Assembly: GCA_036502925.1 (NCBI GenBank)
Contig: DASXXS010000351.1
Coordinates: 1 to 30,940, forward strand
From: VAZQ01 sp036502925
Lineage (GTDB): Bacteria; Pseudomonadota; Alphaproteobacteria; Rhizobiales; Xanthobacteraceae
Reading direction: 5' to 3'
DNA: 30,940 nucleotides
Shown: piece after piece, positions 15,487-23,562 of the stretch
Numbering within the stretch: position 1 is the first letter of the stretch
Layout: each line of letters begins with the position of its first letter
The notes under the pieces: model-generated
What the model saw: only the letters and a program-made list of their open reading frames with translations
Databases searched by the model: none
What the model was told of the DNA's origin: nothing
Made by a program: the position numbers and the translations under genes

Positions 15487-16544
15487 CCCTGCCGGAGACC
15501 ATCCCGGATCCGAAAGAGGGCGCCGAGCCGGCCGGGGCCTGGGCGCAATCGGCCAAGCTCGCGTTCCGCTTCTTGTTTCTCGCAGTCTGCCTGGCGGCGC
15601 TGGGCTGGTCGGTGTCGAACTTCCGGCAAGTGCCGCCCGAGAGCCGGGCCATCATTTACCGCTTCGGCAGCATCGTGCGCCAGCAGGGCGCCGGCCTTCT
15701 CATGGCCTGGCCGCGGCCGATCGAGCAGGTGGTCCTGCTGCCATCGGAGGATCGTCAGACCGAGTTCCAGATCGACCAGTTCGAGCCGGACTCCGCGGTC
15801 GGCGGCGATTTCATGATCAGCGATTATGCCCGGGAGAACACCGCCTTCCTGCTGACCGGCGACGCCAGCGTCGTTCATCTGCAGGCGACGCTGCTCTATC
15901 AGATCATCGATCCGGCCGCCTACATATTGGCGGCGGAGCATGTCGGGCCGGCCTTGCGGCGAGTATTCGTGGCCAGCGCGGTATCGGTTTGCGCCTCGCG
16001 CGATCTCGACACCATTCTGGTGGCGCGCCCCGAGCTCGATACCGGCTCGAACGCGGCCGCGCGTGCCGGCCGCGAGCAGCTGCGCGCGGATCTGACGAAC
16101 GCGATCAATCATCGCCTGGACGACCTTACCGGCGTGGGCGCGAGCCTCGGCATCAAGGTGAGCCGGGTCGATCTCGCGGCCGCGATCCCGAGCGGCGCCA
16201 AAAGCGCCTTCGATTACGTGCTGATCGCCTCGCAGCAGGCCGACCGCGACATCGCCGAATCCCGCACCGGCGCCGCCATGACGGCGCTGCGCGCCAACCA
16301 GGACCGGGATCGAACCCTGACCGACGCCGATGCGAGGGCCGAGGAGAAGGTCACCGAAGCCAAGACGCGGACCGCCTCCATCAGGGCGCTGGCGAACGGA
16401 TCGCCGGGACTGTCCGGGGAGATGCTCACCAGCCGAATCTATTACGACCGCATCGGCCCCTTGCTGGCCAAGGCGGCGCGGGTGGACACCGTGGACAACG
16501 ATGGCGGCATCCAATTGATGCTGCCGGGACCGGTGCCGCGATGA
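15483..16544 (+). CDS. HflK-like SPFH membrane protein
   Basis: 353 residues with one membrane helix at about 26-46 and a periplasmic SPFH domain beginning VPPESRAIIYRFGSIVRQQG, then GLLMAWPRPIEQV. A coiled Ala/Arg/Glu-rich segment near 265-305 precedes the C terminus. SPFH proteins assemble into large rings or cages that organise membrane microdomains; HflK and HflC form mixed cages around FtsH. Being the third SPFH gene in a row and overlapping the ATPase gene by ATGA (16541-16544), it probably co-assembles with the two upstream proteins around the pump. It diverges from classical HflK, so the label gives the domain rather than the function. Confidence 0.83.
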   Translation: MTLPETIPDPKEGAEPAGAWAQSAKLAFRFLFLAVCLAALGWSVSNFRQVPPESRAIIYRFGSIVRQQGAGLLMAWPRPIEQVVLLPSEDRQTEFQIDQFEPDSAVGGDFMISDYARENTAFLLTGDASVVHLQATLLYQIIDPAAYILAAEHVGPALRRVFVASAVSVCASRDLDTILVARPELDTGSNAAARAGREQLRADLTNAINHRLDDLTGVGASLGIKVSRVDLAAAIPSGAKSAFDYVLIASQQADRDIAESRTGAAMTALRANQDRDRTLTDADARAEEKVTEAKTRTASIRALANGSPGLSGEMLTSRIYYDRIGPLLAKAARVDTVDNDGGIQLMLPGPVPR

Positions 16545-18454
16545 CGGCCGAGACCTTTGTCGCTGCCGCGCCGCCATCGGCCGGCGAGGGCTTGCTGAGC
16601 CGCGCCGAGCAGCTCTCGCTCGGTCTTCGCCTCACCCTCTCGCTCATCGCCGGCGGGTGTCTCATCCTGGCGACCGCCCTGCAATTCCTGGCGCCGGACC
16701 AGCGCGACGTCGCGGAGCTGGTCGCCGGCATCGCGGCCTTGCTGGTGGCGGTGCCGGCGCTGTCGGCGGCCTGGCAGTCGCTGCGCTATCCGGACCTGCA
16801 TGGCATCACCGACCAGCTCATCGCGCTCGCCTTGATCGCGGCCTGGGCGGCCGGCGATCTGATGACGGCGGCGCTGCTGCCGCTGGTCATGACGCTGGGA
16901 CATATCCTGGAGGAGCGCTCCTTGCTCGGCTCGCAGGAAGCCATCCGGGCGCTGAGCAAGCTCACCCAGGTCAAGACCCGCCGCCTGCTCCCGAACGGCG
17001 AGGTCGAGGAGGTGAATACCCAGGCTCTGCGCGCCGGCGATCTGATCGATCTGCGTGCCGGCGATCTCATTCCGGCCGACGGATTGGTTCAATCGGGCGC
17101 TTCCAGCGTCGATACCGCCTCGATCACCGGCGAATCGGTGCCGGTCGAGGTGCAGCCTGGCAACGAGGTTCTCAGCGGCTCGATCAACGGCGACGGCCAT
17201 ATGGTGGTGAAGCTCACGCGGGTGGGCGGGGATTCGACGCTCGGGCGCGTCATCGCGCTGCTGCAGGAGGCCGAGAGCGCCAAGCCGCCCGTCACCCGCC
17301 TGCTCGAACGCTACGCCGAACGCTATATGGTGCTGGTGCTGCTGATCGCGGCGGGCACCTGGTTTGCGACCAGCAACACCGTGGCGGCGCTGGCGGTTCT
17401 GGTCGCCTCCTGCCCGTGCGCCCTGGTGCTGGCCGCGCCGGCAACGTCAATTGCCGCGATCGCGGTGGCGAGCCGCCACGGCATCCTGGTGAAGGGCGCG
17501 GCGTTTCTGGAAAATCTCGCAACCGTCGATGCGGTGGTGTTCGACAAGACCGGGACCGTCACGGTCGGTCAGTTGCAGCTGGTGGAAGCGCGCCCCGAGC
17601 CCGGCGTCGATCCGCGCGAGCTCAAGGCGCTGGCGGGAAACCTCGCGGCGGCGAGCAATCACCCGGTCAGCCGCGCGCTCGCGACGCTGGCCGAGCCCGG
17701 GCGCCAGCTGCTCGACGAGATCAAGGAATCGAGAGGGCTGGGCGTGGTCGGTCGTCAGCGGCAGGAGATCGTCGCGCTCGGCCGCGCCGAGCTTTTCACG
17801 GAGCGCGGGGTCGCGATCTCGGAGCCGCCCGACCACGACGGCCCGATCGTGGGCGTCGCGCGCGGCGACAAATTCCTCGGCTGGATGCTGCTCGCCGACG
17901 AGCCGCGGCCGGAGGCGCGCATGGCCATCGACGATCTGCGCGAGCTCGGGCTGCGCCGCCAGGTGCTCCTGACCGGCGACCGTCCGGCCGTTGCGCGCCG
18001 CATCGCGGATTTCCTCGGGCTGCCGAACATCCGCTCGCAGGCGCTGCCGGCGCAGAAGATGACCTATGTGCTCGACGAGATCGGCGCCGGCTACCGCCCC
18101 ATGGTGGTAGGCGACGGGATCAACGATTCGCTGGCGCTCAAGGTCGGCGCCGTCGGCATCGCCATGGGGGCGCGCGGGACCGATGTGGCCTTGGCGTCCG
18201 CCGACCTGGTCTTGATGACCAACGATCTGCGCCGGCTCGGCACCTGCATCCGGCTGAGCCGGCGCTGCCGCCGCACCATCTATACGAATGTGAGCATCGG
18301 GCTCGGCTGGACGGTGGTCATCGTGGCCATGGCCGCCACCGGTGGGCTGGGCGCCAGCGGCGCCATCGTGGCGGCGCTGCTGCACAACGTCAGCACCGTA
18401 GTGGTGATGGCCAATGCCGGACGGCTACTGAAGTTCCAGGAGGTGCTGGCGTAA
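16541..18454 (+). CDS. P1B-type heavy-metal-translocating ATPase without N-terminal metal-binding domain
   Basis: 637 residues with all P-type ATPase landmarks: actuator TGES (196-199), transmembrane CPC metal site (291-293), phosphorylation loop DKTGT (335-339), the H374-P375 pair of heavy-metal pumps, TGD (478-480) and GDGIND (524-529). Four helices precede the actuator domain. The last helix reads LLHNVSTVVVMANAGRLL. The Asp of Zn/Cd pumps (ZntA) and the HEG of Co pumps (CoaT) are replaced by H-N there, so the cargo cannot be assigned. No HMA or other N-terminal metal-binding domain exists; the His-rich tail of the second SPFH protein could substitute. It is co-translated with three SPFH genes and probably exports a metal to the periplasm. 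Confidence 0.92.
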   Translation: MTAETFVAAAPPSAGEGLLSRAEQLSLGLRLTLSLIAGGCLILATALQFLAPDQRDVAELVAGIAALLVAVPALSAAWQSLRYPDLHGITDQLIALALIAAWAAGDLMTAALLPLVMTLGHILEERSLLGSQEAIRALSKLTQVKTRRLLPNGEVEEVNTQALRAGDLIDLRAGDLIPADGLVQSGASSVDTASITGESVPVEVQPGNEVLSGSINGDGHMVVKLTRVGGDSTLGRVIALLQEAESAKPPVTRLLERYAERYMVLVLLIAAGTWFATSNTVAALAVLVASCPCALVLAAPATSIAAIAVASRHGILVKGAAFLENLATVDAVVFDKTGTVTVGQLQLVEARPEPGVDPRELKALAGNLAAASNHPVSRALATLAEPGRQLLDEIKESRGLGVVGRQRQEIVALGRAELFTERGVAISEPPDHDGPIVGVARGDKFLGWMLLADEPRPEARMAIDDLRELGLRRQVLLTGDRPAVARRIADFLGLPNIRSQALPAQKMTYVLDEIGAGYRPMVVGDGINDSLALKVGAVGIAMGARGTDVALASADLVLMTNDLRRLGTCIRLSRRCRRTIYTNVSIGLGWTVVIVAMAATGGLGASGAIVAALLHNVSTVVVMANAGRLLKFQEVLA

Positions 18455-18481
18455 CAAGCACCCCGCGCTGCGTGTCATACC

Positions 18482-18665
18482 GAGTGCGGCAATCGTTGAC
18501 CCGTCATGCCCCGCGAATGCGGGGCATCCGGTACGCGCAGGCGCCGGTCTTATGCTGAAGCAACGGCGGTTACTGGGTCGTCCGCTGGAGTTTATCATCG
18601 GGCCGGCCGAAGGTCGGACCCGTTGGCGGACGACTACGCCTTTGCCAGCGATGACAACAGCAGGA
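18482..18665. repeat. ATGCCCCGC palindromic intergenic element
   Basis: The 230-base gap between convergent genes contains a 9-bp hairpin ATGCCCCGC/GCGGGGCAT (18506-18514 and 18519-18527, loop GAAT). A second inverted pair GTCGTCCGC/GCGGACGAC (18577-18585 and 18626-18634) follows, and the element ends AGCGATGACAACAGC. I recognise this as an interspersed repeat type of Bradyrhizobium-like genomes. No gene is supported here. It may serve as a shared terminator. Confidence 0.65.
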
Positions 18666-18684
18666 TGGAAGTGAATATAGAACT

Positions 18685-19239
18685 CTATCCGGTCTCGGCC
18701 CGAATGTGGCGTGCGATCTCGCCGTGGTGATGGCGAATATAGTGCTTCATCCAATAGGTGAAGGCGCCCGGCTTGCGCTCGATGCGCCGGCTGAGCTCGC
18801 GCAGGCTCAGGAATTCGAGGCTGGCGATTTCGGCCGGATCGGGCCTGGTCTGCGACTTGAGGCGCGCGAAATAGACATAGACGAATTCATTCTCCTGCAT
18901 TCCGTTGTCGAGCTCGGCCCGGTAGCGGGCAAAGAAACCGAACGAGAGCGGATCGGTGACGCCGAGCTCCTCGTAGAGCCGGCGGCGCGCGGCCGTCACG
19001 GTCCGCTCGCCCGGACGCGGATGCCCGCAGCACGAATTCGCCCACAGCCCGCCCGAATGGTATTTCCGGGGATTTCTCTGCTGCAGCAGGATGCGTCCCC
19101 GCTCGTCGACCATGAAGATCGAAAAGGCGCGATGCAGGAGGCCCTGCCGATGCACCGCCTGTTTCGGCGCGGCGCCCACGGCGCGGTTGCTCTCATCGAC
19201 CAGGATCAGCGGCTCGTCGGACCCTTTCGGCGATCTCAT
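18685..19239 (-). CDS. idi: Isopentenyl-diphosphate delta-isomerase, type 1
   Basis: The 184-residue protein has the Nudix fold of type 1 Idi. Conserved sites include LLHRAFSIFMVDERGRILLQ, the active-site cysteine in WANSCCGHPRPGE (C71, H73), the Nudix-like RRRLYEELG and the acidic ENEFVY. The histidines H30, H36 and H73 with the two glutamates would hold the metal; C71 and the acidic site protonate and deprotonate the substrate. It interconverts IPP and DMAPP in the cytosol for isoprenoid synthesis. With the non-mevalonate pathway the enzyme is optional and often marks high isoprenoid demand such as carotenoids or quinones. It overlaps the upstream thioesterase gene by ATGA, so the two are co-expressed. 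Confidence 0.95.
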   Translation of the reverse strand: MRSPKGSDEPLILVDESNRAVGAAPKQAVHRQGLLHRAFSIFMVDERGRILLQQRNPRKYHSGGLWANSCCGHPRPGERTVTAARRRLYEELGVTDPLSFGFFARYRAELDNGMQENEFVYVYFARLKSQTRPDPAEIASLEFLSLRELSRRIERKPGAFTYWMKHYIRHHHGEIARHIRAETG

Positions 19240-19658
19240 TTGAGCACCCGCATTTGATCACCGAGCTTGGCGGCCTTGGCCTTGAGACGCTCGATGGTCT
19301 TGGCGACGTCGACGACGAAGCGCGTATGGGTGCCGCGCGCGATCTCATCGAGCTCATCTTTCACCACGACCTCGAACGTGACCTTGCGGGCCGCGACGAC
19401 AGCCACCCGCACCATGATCTCGACCGTCATGCCGGGCAGCGTCGGCGCCAGGTGCTTGACGGCGACCTCGACGCCGACCGAGTCCTCGCCCGCATCGGCA
19501 TGATCGAGAATGAGATCGCGGCAGGTGTATTCGATATCGCCGATCAGCCACGGGGTGGCATAGACGCGCCCTTCATCGCCCATGAAGCTGATCGTGCGCT
19601 CGCGGCCGACGGTGATGCGGTTCACCCGCGCTACGCCGGGCTGCAGGCTTGCCTTCAT
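19236..19658 (-). CDS. FlK-like hotdog-fold acyl-CoA thioesterase
   Basis: The 140-residue protein matches the fluoroacetyl-CoA thioesterase (FlK) subfamily of hotdog enzymes. The catalytic triad of FlK (Thr42, Glu50, His76) has exact counterparts with identical spacing: T35 (YATPWL), E43 (DIEYTC) and H69 (VKHLAPTLPG). The usual FlK opening ISFMGDEGRVYATP is present. True FlK destroys toxin-derived fluoroacetyl-CoA, but most homologues act on other small acyl-CoAs, so the natural substrate is open. The ATG is preceded by AAAGGAG at an ideal five-base spacing. Its stop overlaps the idi start, which ties an acyl-CoA hydrolase to isoprenoid supply in one mRNA. Confidence 0.87.
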   Translation of the reverse strand: MKASLQPGVARVNRITVGRERTISFMGDEGRVYATPWLIGDIEYTCRDLILDHADAGEDSVGVEVAVKHLAPTLPGMTVEIMVRVAVVAARKVTFEVVVKDELDEIARGTHTRFVVDVAKTIERLKAKAAKLGDQMRVLK

Positions 19659-19901
19659 CGGGTCTCCTTTGATCGCGGTTTATGCCGGATTCTCGGCCGC
19701 TTTTCCGAGAGAAAACCGGTTTCGATACTCTGCGAACATGCTCTATCCGTCGCCGATCACTGTTGTCCAGGGTCGTGCTCCGATCCCGGGTTCGTAAGCA
19801 CGCGCGGCATGTCGGCTTGATCCCTGGCGCTTGCAGGAACAAAATGCAGGAGGGCACAGGCGTCTTGCGCCGAGCGTTGCCGGCTTCAACGGAGGCGGGT
19901 C

Positions 19902-20867
19902 ATGCGGGATCGGATCAGGCGGCCCGTCTATGCATTTGCGGTCATTGCCGGATTGGCATCGGCGAGCTCGGCCGCCGGCGCCCAGGATACGCTGAAGCTC
20001 GCGGTCGGCCAACGCGGCAATTGGGATACGTCGGTGTCCGAGCTCGGCCAGCGCGGCGGCATCTTCAAGCGACACGGCCTGGCGCTGGAATTGCTCTACA
20101 CTCAGGGCAGCGCCGAGACGCTGCAGGCGGTGCTCTCGGGCAGCGTCGATATCGGGGTGGGGGCGGGCATCATGGGCGCGCTCGGCGCCTTCTCCAAGAA
20201 CGCGCCGATGCGGATCATCGGGGCGGAAACGACCGGCGCCGCCGACCTGTTCTGGTATGTGAAGGCGGATTCGCCGATCAAGACGCTCAAGGACACCGAC
20301 GGCAAGACCATCGCCTTTTCGGGCAAGGGCTCCTCGACCGACGGCATCGTGACCGCCTACATGAAGCAGTACGGGCTCAAGGCCATCCCGACCGCGACCG
20401 GCGGACCGGCCCCGACCTTGACCCAGGTGATGTCGGGCCAGATCGATGTCGGCTGGTCGGCGCCGCCGTTCGGGCTCGACCTCATCGATCAGAACCGGAT
20501 CCGCGTCATCGCCACCGGCAACGACGCTTCGGTCTTCAAGGGCCAGACCGTGCGGCTCCTGATCACCAACCTGCAGGCGCTGCAAGCCCGTCGGGACGCG
20601 ATCAAGCGGTATATGCAGGCTTATCGCGAGGCCGTCGATTGGGAATATTCCGACCCAGCCGCCTTGAAGCTCTATGCCGAGTGGCTGAACATTTCGCCGG
20701 CCATCGCCCAGCGATCGCGCGACGGCTTTTTCCCCAAGCCGGCGCTCGATCCCGACACGATCGTGGGGCTCGATACGATCGTCAACGATGCCGTGGAATT
20801 GAAATACACGCAGGCGCCGCTGAGCAGGCAGCAACTCGGCGAATTGATCCAGATTCCGCCGCGGTAA
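19902..20867 (+). CDS. NitT/TauT-family ABC substrate-binding protein
   Basis: 321 residues. There is a signal peptide (RRPVYAFAVIAGLASASSAA, cleavage near AGAQD). A periplasmic binding protein type 2 fold of the SsuA/ThiY/NMT1 group follows: GGIFKRHGLALELLYTQGSA, VLSGSVDIGVGAGIMGALGA, DGKTIAFSGKGSSTDGIVTA and PTLTQVMSGQIDVGWSAPPF. No ABC permease or ATPase is adjacent, so it is an orphan receptor in this window. The ATG at 19902 has GGAGG six bases upstream. Relatives bind sulfonates, nitrate, pyrimidines or aromatic acids. Its place ahead of a UbiD/UbiX set suggests, without proving, an aromatic or other carboxylate ligand. Confidence 0.85.
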   Translation: MRDRIRRPVYAFAVIAGLASASSAAGAQDTLKLAVGQRGNWDTSVSELGQRGGIFKRHGLALELLYTQGSAETLQAVLSGSVDIGVGAGIMGALGAFSKNAPMRIIGAETTGAADLFWYVKADSPIKTLKDTDGKTIAFSGKGSSTDGIVTAYMKQYGLKAIPTATGGPAPTLTQVMSGQIDVGWSAPPFGLDLIDQNRIRVIATGNDASVFKGQTVRLLITNLQALQARRDAIKRYMQAYREAVDWEYSDPAALKLYAEWLNISPAIAQRSRDGFFPKPALDPDTIVGLDTIVNDAVELKYTQAPLSRQQLGELIQIPPR

Positions 20868-21075
20868 TGCAGGGTGTCCGGACCGCAATGAGAATCCGCC
20901 GATGCGGAGCGACGGACCGCGAGCCTGAAAATTAACTGGAACTCCATATTCGCCGGCGCGTATAAGTCTGACTTGGCGCCGCACTTGCCGATAAGCCGAG
21001 CAGTGAACCGTAAACGCCAATTAACAAATACCGGAAATCAACGTGATCGGGCGCGATCGACGTTGGGGAGGAACC

Positions 21076-22632
21076 TTGGCCAAGCAAGCGACCCAGCCTG
21101 ATCCCAGGCCTGAATCTGATTCCATGGGCAGCCCGATCGGGGGAAACGGCGCGCCGGCGGCCGTGGCACCGGTGCGTTCCAACGTCGATCCACGCATCGC
21201 CTACGACGATCTTCGCCAATGGATCGAGGAGGCGCGCAAGCTCGGCGAGATCAAGGAGGTCAAGAACCTGTCCTGGCAGCGCGATATCGGCATGGTGGCC
21301 GAGATGGCGCTGCATGACGACGACGCGGCCTGCTTCATCTTCGAGGACGTGCCCGGCACCATCAAGGGCAGCCGCGTTCTGGTGAATTTCTTCGGCGGCA
21401 AGCGCAAGAACATGACGCTCGGTTTCCCGACCGAGCTCAACAAGATCGAATTGAGCGAAGGCTTTCGCACCCACTTCATGGGACCGATGAAGCGCGTCGC
21501 GCCCAAATACGTGAACGACGGGCCGATCTTCGAGAACGTGCTCAACGGCGACGATGTCGATCTCACCGCCTTCCCGGCGCCGCAATGGCACGAGCCGGAC
21601 GGCGGCCGCTATATCGGCACCGGCTGCTTCCACGTCATGCGCGACCCGGACGACGGCTGGATCAATTGCGGGACCTACCGGGTCATGATCCACGACGCCA
21701 AGTCTGCCGGATTCTACATCTCGCCCGGCAAGCATGGCCGCCAGATGCGCGACAAATACAAGGCGCGCGGCCAATCGATGCCGGTCGCGGTCGTCTGCGG
21801 CGGCGATCCCATGACGTTCCTCATGGCCTGCAGCGAAGTGCCCTATGGGGTGAGCGAATACGAGATCGTCGGCGGCATGCGCGGCAAGCCGGTCGAGGTG
21901 ATCAAGGGGCCGGTCACCGGCCTGCCGATCCCGGCCAATGCCGAGATCGTGCTGGAGGGTTTCGTCGAGCCCGGCAATGAGCGCATCGAAGGGCCGTTCG
22001 GCGAATGGACCGGCTATTACGCGAGCGATCTGCGGCCCGAGCCGGTGCTCGACATCAAGGCCATCTACCACCGCAACGATCCGATCATCCTGGGCTGCTC
22101 GCCGCAGCGGCCGCCCGATGAAATCTGCCGCTATCGCGCCGTGGTCCGCTCCGGCCTGCTGCGCGAGAGCATCGAGAAGGCGGGCGTGCCCGGCGTTGCC
22201 GCGGCCTGGGCGCATGAAGTGGGCAATGCGCGGCTCCTGCTCGCCGTCGCGATCAGCCAGCGCTATCCGGGCCATGCCAAGCAGGCGGGCCACATCGCCA
22301 CCATGTGCCATGTCGGCGCCTATTGCGGGCGCTACACCATCGTGGTCGATGACGATATCGACGTCTCCAACCTCGAGGAGGTCGTCTGGGCGCTCATCAC
22401 GCGTTCCGATCCCGCCACCTCGATCGACATCATCAGGAATGCCTGGTCGACGCCGCTCGATCCGAGGATCGAGCCGGCGCGCCGGGAGGCGGGCGACTAT
22501 ACCAACAGCCGCGCGGTCATCGACGCCTGCCGGCCGTACCATTGGCGCGACAAGTTCCCGGCCGTGAACCTGCCGACGCCCGAGCGGCGGCGCATGGCGC
22601 TGCAAATGTTCGGCCATCTGTTCAAGGGCTGA
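21076..22632 (+). CDS. UbiD-family prenyl-FMN-dependent decarboxylase
   Basis: I place the start at TTG 21076, with GGAGGA just upstream; GTG 21043 and ATG 21124 are alternatives. The product is 518 residues, the normal UbiD length. The catalytic Glu-Arg-Glu set is visible: R202 (NCGTYR), then E305 and E310 in IEGPFGEWTGYY. A probable metal ligand is E294 (LEGFVEPG). The enzyme uses prenylated FMN to add or remove CO2 on aromatic or alpha,beta-unsaturated acids. A UbiX-family gene lies 129 bases downstream and should supply the cofactor. Because GST, receptor and dehydrogenase genes follow, a catabolic role is more likely than ubiquinone synthesis. Confidence 0.9.
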   Translation: MAKQATQPDPRPESDSMGSPIGGNGAPAAVAPVRSNVDPRIAYDDLRQWIEEARKLGEIKEVKNLSWQRDIGMVAEMALHDDDAACFIFEDVPGTIKGSRVLVNFFGGKRKNMTLGFPTELNKIELSEGFRTHFMGPMKRVAPKYVNDGPIFENVLNGDDVDLTAFPAPQWHEPDGGRYIGTGCFHVMRDPDDGWINCGTYRVMIHDAKSAGFYISPGKHGRQMRDKYKARGQSMPVAVVCGGDPMTFLMACSEVPYGVSEYEIVGGMRGKPVEVIKGPVTGLPIPANAEIVLEGFVEPGNERIEGPFGEWTGYYASDLRPEPVLDIKAIYHRNDPIILGCSPQRPPDEICRYRAVVRSGLLRESIEKAGVPGVAAAWAHEVGNARLLLAVAISQRYPGHAKQAGHIATMCHVGAYCGRYTIVVDDDIDVSNLEEVVWALITRSDPATSIDIIRNAWSTPLDPRIEPARREAGDYTNSRAVIDACRPYHWRDKFPAVNLPTPERRRMALQMFGHLFKG

Positions 22633-22647
22633 TCGCCCCCACCTTAA

Positions 22648-22671
22648 CCCTCCCCCGCCAGCCGGGGAGGG
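22648..22671. repeat. G/C-rich hairpin after the UbiD gene
   Basis: CCCTCCCC (22648-22655) pairs with GGGGAGGG (22664-22671), followed by AAGGGGAGGGGG. It lies 15 bases after the UbiD-like stop and before the UbiX-like gene, so it may attenuate read-through or stabilise the upstream mRNA. Confidence 0.5.
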
Positions 22672-22761
22672 AAGGGGAGGGGGACAGTTGCGGCGCTGGC
22701 GCCCGGCGGCTATGGCTGTAAGCAAACCTATGGAAACAGTGATCAAAACGCGAGGAATGCA

Positions 22762-23379
22762 ATGCGACGCCTCATTATCGGCATGACCGGTTCGACCGGC
22801 GCCGTCTTCGGCATCAGGCTGCTGGAGGCGTTGAAGCATTCGGAGGTCGAATCCCACCTCGTCATCAGCAAGTGGGCGCAACGCACCATCGAGCACGAGA
22901 CCAGCCATACCGTTGAGCAGGTGCGCGCGCTTGCCACGGTGGTCCACAGCCAGGGCGACATGGGCGCCTCGATCTCTTCGGGCTCCTTCATCACAGAAGG
23001 CATGGTGGTCATTCCCTGCTCGGTGCGCACGCTGGGCAGCATCGCCAACGGCTACGGCGAGCACCTGGTGCATCGCGCCGCCGACGTCATCTTGAAGGAG
23101 CGGCGGCGGCTGGTCCTCGTGGTGCGCGAGACCCCGTTGTCGGAAATCCATCTGGAAAACATGCTCAAGCTGGCGCGCATGGGGGTGATCATGCTGCCGC
23201 CGATGCCGGCCTTCTACAATCATCCGAAAACGCTCGACGATGTGATCGATCACATCGTGTTTCGCGTGCTCGACCAGTTCGGCATCGCGGCGCCCTTCGC
23301 CAAGCGCTGGGACGGTCACATGCAGACCGCCGCCACCATCGCCACGCTCGGCAGCCCCGCGGCGAAAAGCGCGACGTGA
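22762..23379 (+). CDS. UbiX-family flavin prenyltransferase
   Basis: The 205-residue protein begins RRLIIGMTGSTGAVFGIRLL, the FMN-binding start of UbiX/Pad1. It also has SGSFITEGMVVIPCSVRTLG and RRRLVLVVRETPLSEIHLEN, the phosphate/prenyl-binding segments. It joins a dimethylallyl group to FMN, making the cofactor needed by UbiD-family decarboxylases. It lies just downstream of such a gene on the same strand. The ATG at 22762 has GAGGA six bases upstream. This places a dedicated cofactor supply beside its consumer. Interestingly, idi nearby on the other strand makes DMAPP, the precursor of the UbiX prenyl donor DMAP; whether that is functional linkage is unknown. Confidence 0.93.
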   Translation: MRRLIIGMTGSTGAVFGIRLLEALKHSEVESHLVISKWAQRTIEHETSHTVEQVRALATVVHSQGDMGASISSGSFITEGMVVIPCSVRTLGSIANGYGEHLVHRAADVILKERRRLVLVVRETPLSEIHLENMLKLARMGVIMLPPMPAFYNHPKTLDDVIDHIVFRVLDQFGIAAPFAKRWDGHMQTAATIATLGSPAAKSAT

Positions 23380-23388
23380 GAACTCCGT

Positions 23389-23490
23389 GTCCCGGCCTTG
23401 AGCCGGGACCGTTACAGATTCCGGCGTTTGGAACGGTCCCGGGTCAAGCCCGGGACAAGGCTTGGAACGGTCCCGGCTCAAGGCCGGGAC
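23389..23490. repeat. Three clustered GTCCCGG hairpins
   Basis: Three 21-base palindromes lie at 23389-23409, 23436-23456 and 23470-23490. Each has an 8-bp stem (GTCCCGGC/GCCGGGAC, or GTCCCGGG/CCCGGGAC) around a five-base loop CTTGA or its complement TCAAG. The first is inverted relative to the other two. They start ten bases after the UbiX-like stop. This resembles REP-type elements; no gene lies in the gap 23380-23562. Confidence 0.85.
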
Positions 23491-23562
23491 AAGTGGTTCG
23501 CTTGCTCGCCGCGGCGCGCCTTTGTACCTTGAGCGCCGCCCCACAAACCGCGAGTGCCGCCG

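Noticed and set aside
15458..16540. N-terminal extension of the ATPase frame to 15458
   Set aside because: The extension runs through the third SPFH gene in another frame; the ATG at 16541 with ATGA overlap is the natural start.
12353..16544. Housekeeping hflKC locus
   Set aside because: There are three SPFH genes, none a close HflK/HflC match along its length; ftsH, hfq or hflX neighbours are absent and a metal ATPase follows.
16657..18558. 633-codon plus-strand frame overlapping the ATPase gene
   Set aside because: It is an Arg/Gly-rich alternative frame; the ATPase frame has every P-type motif.
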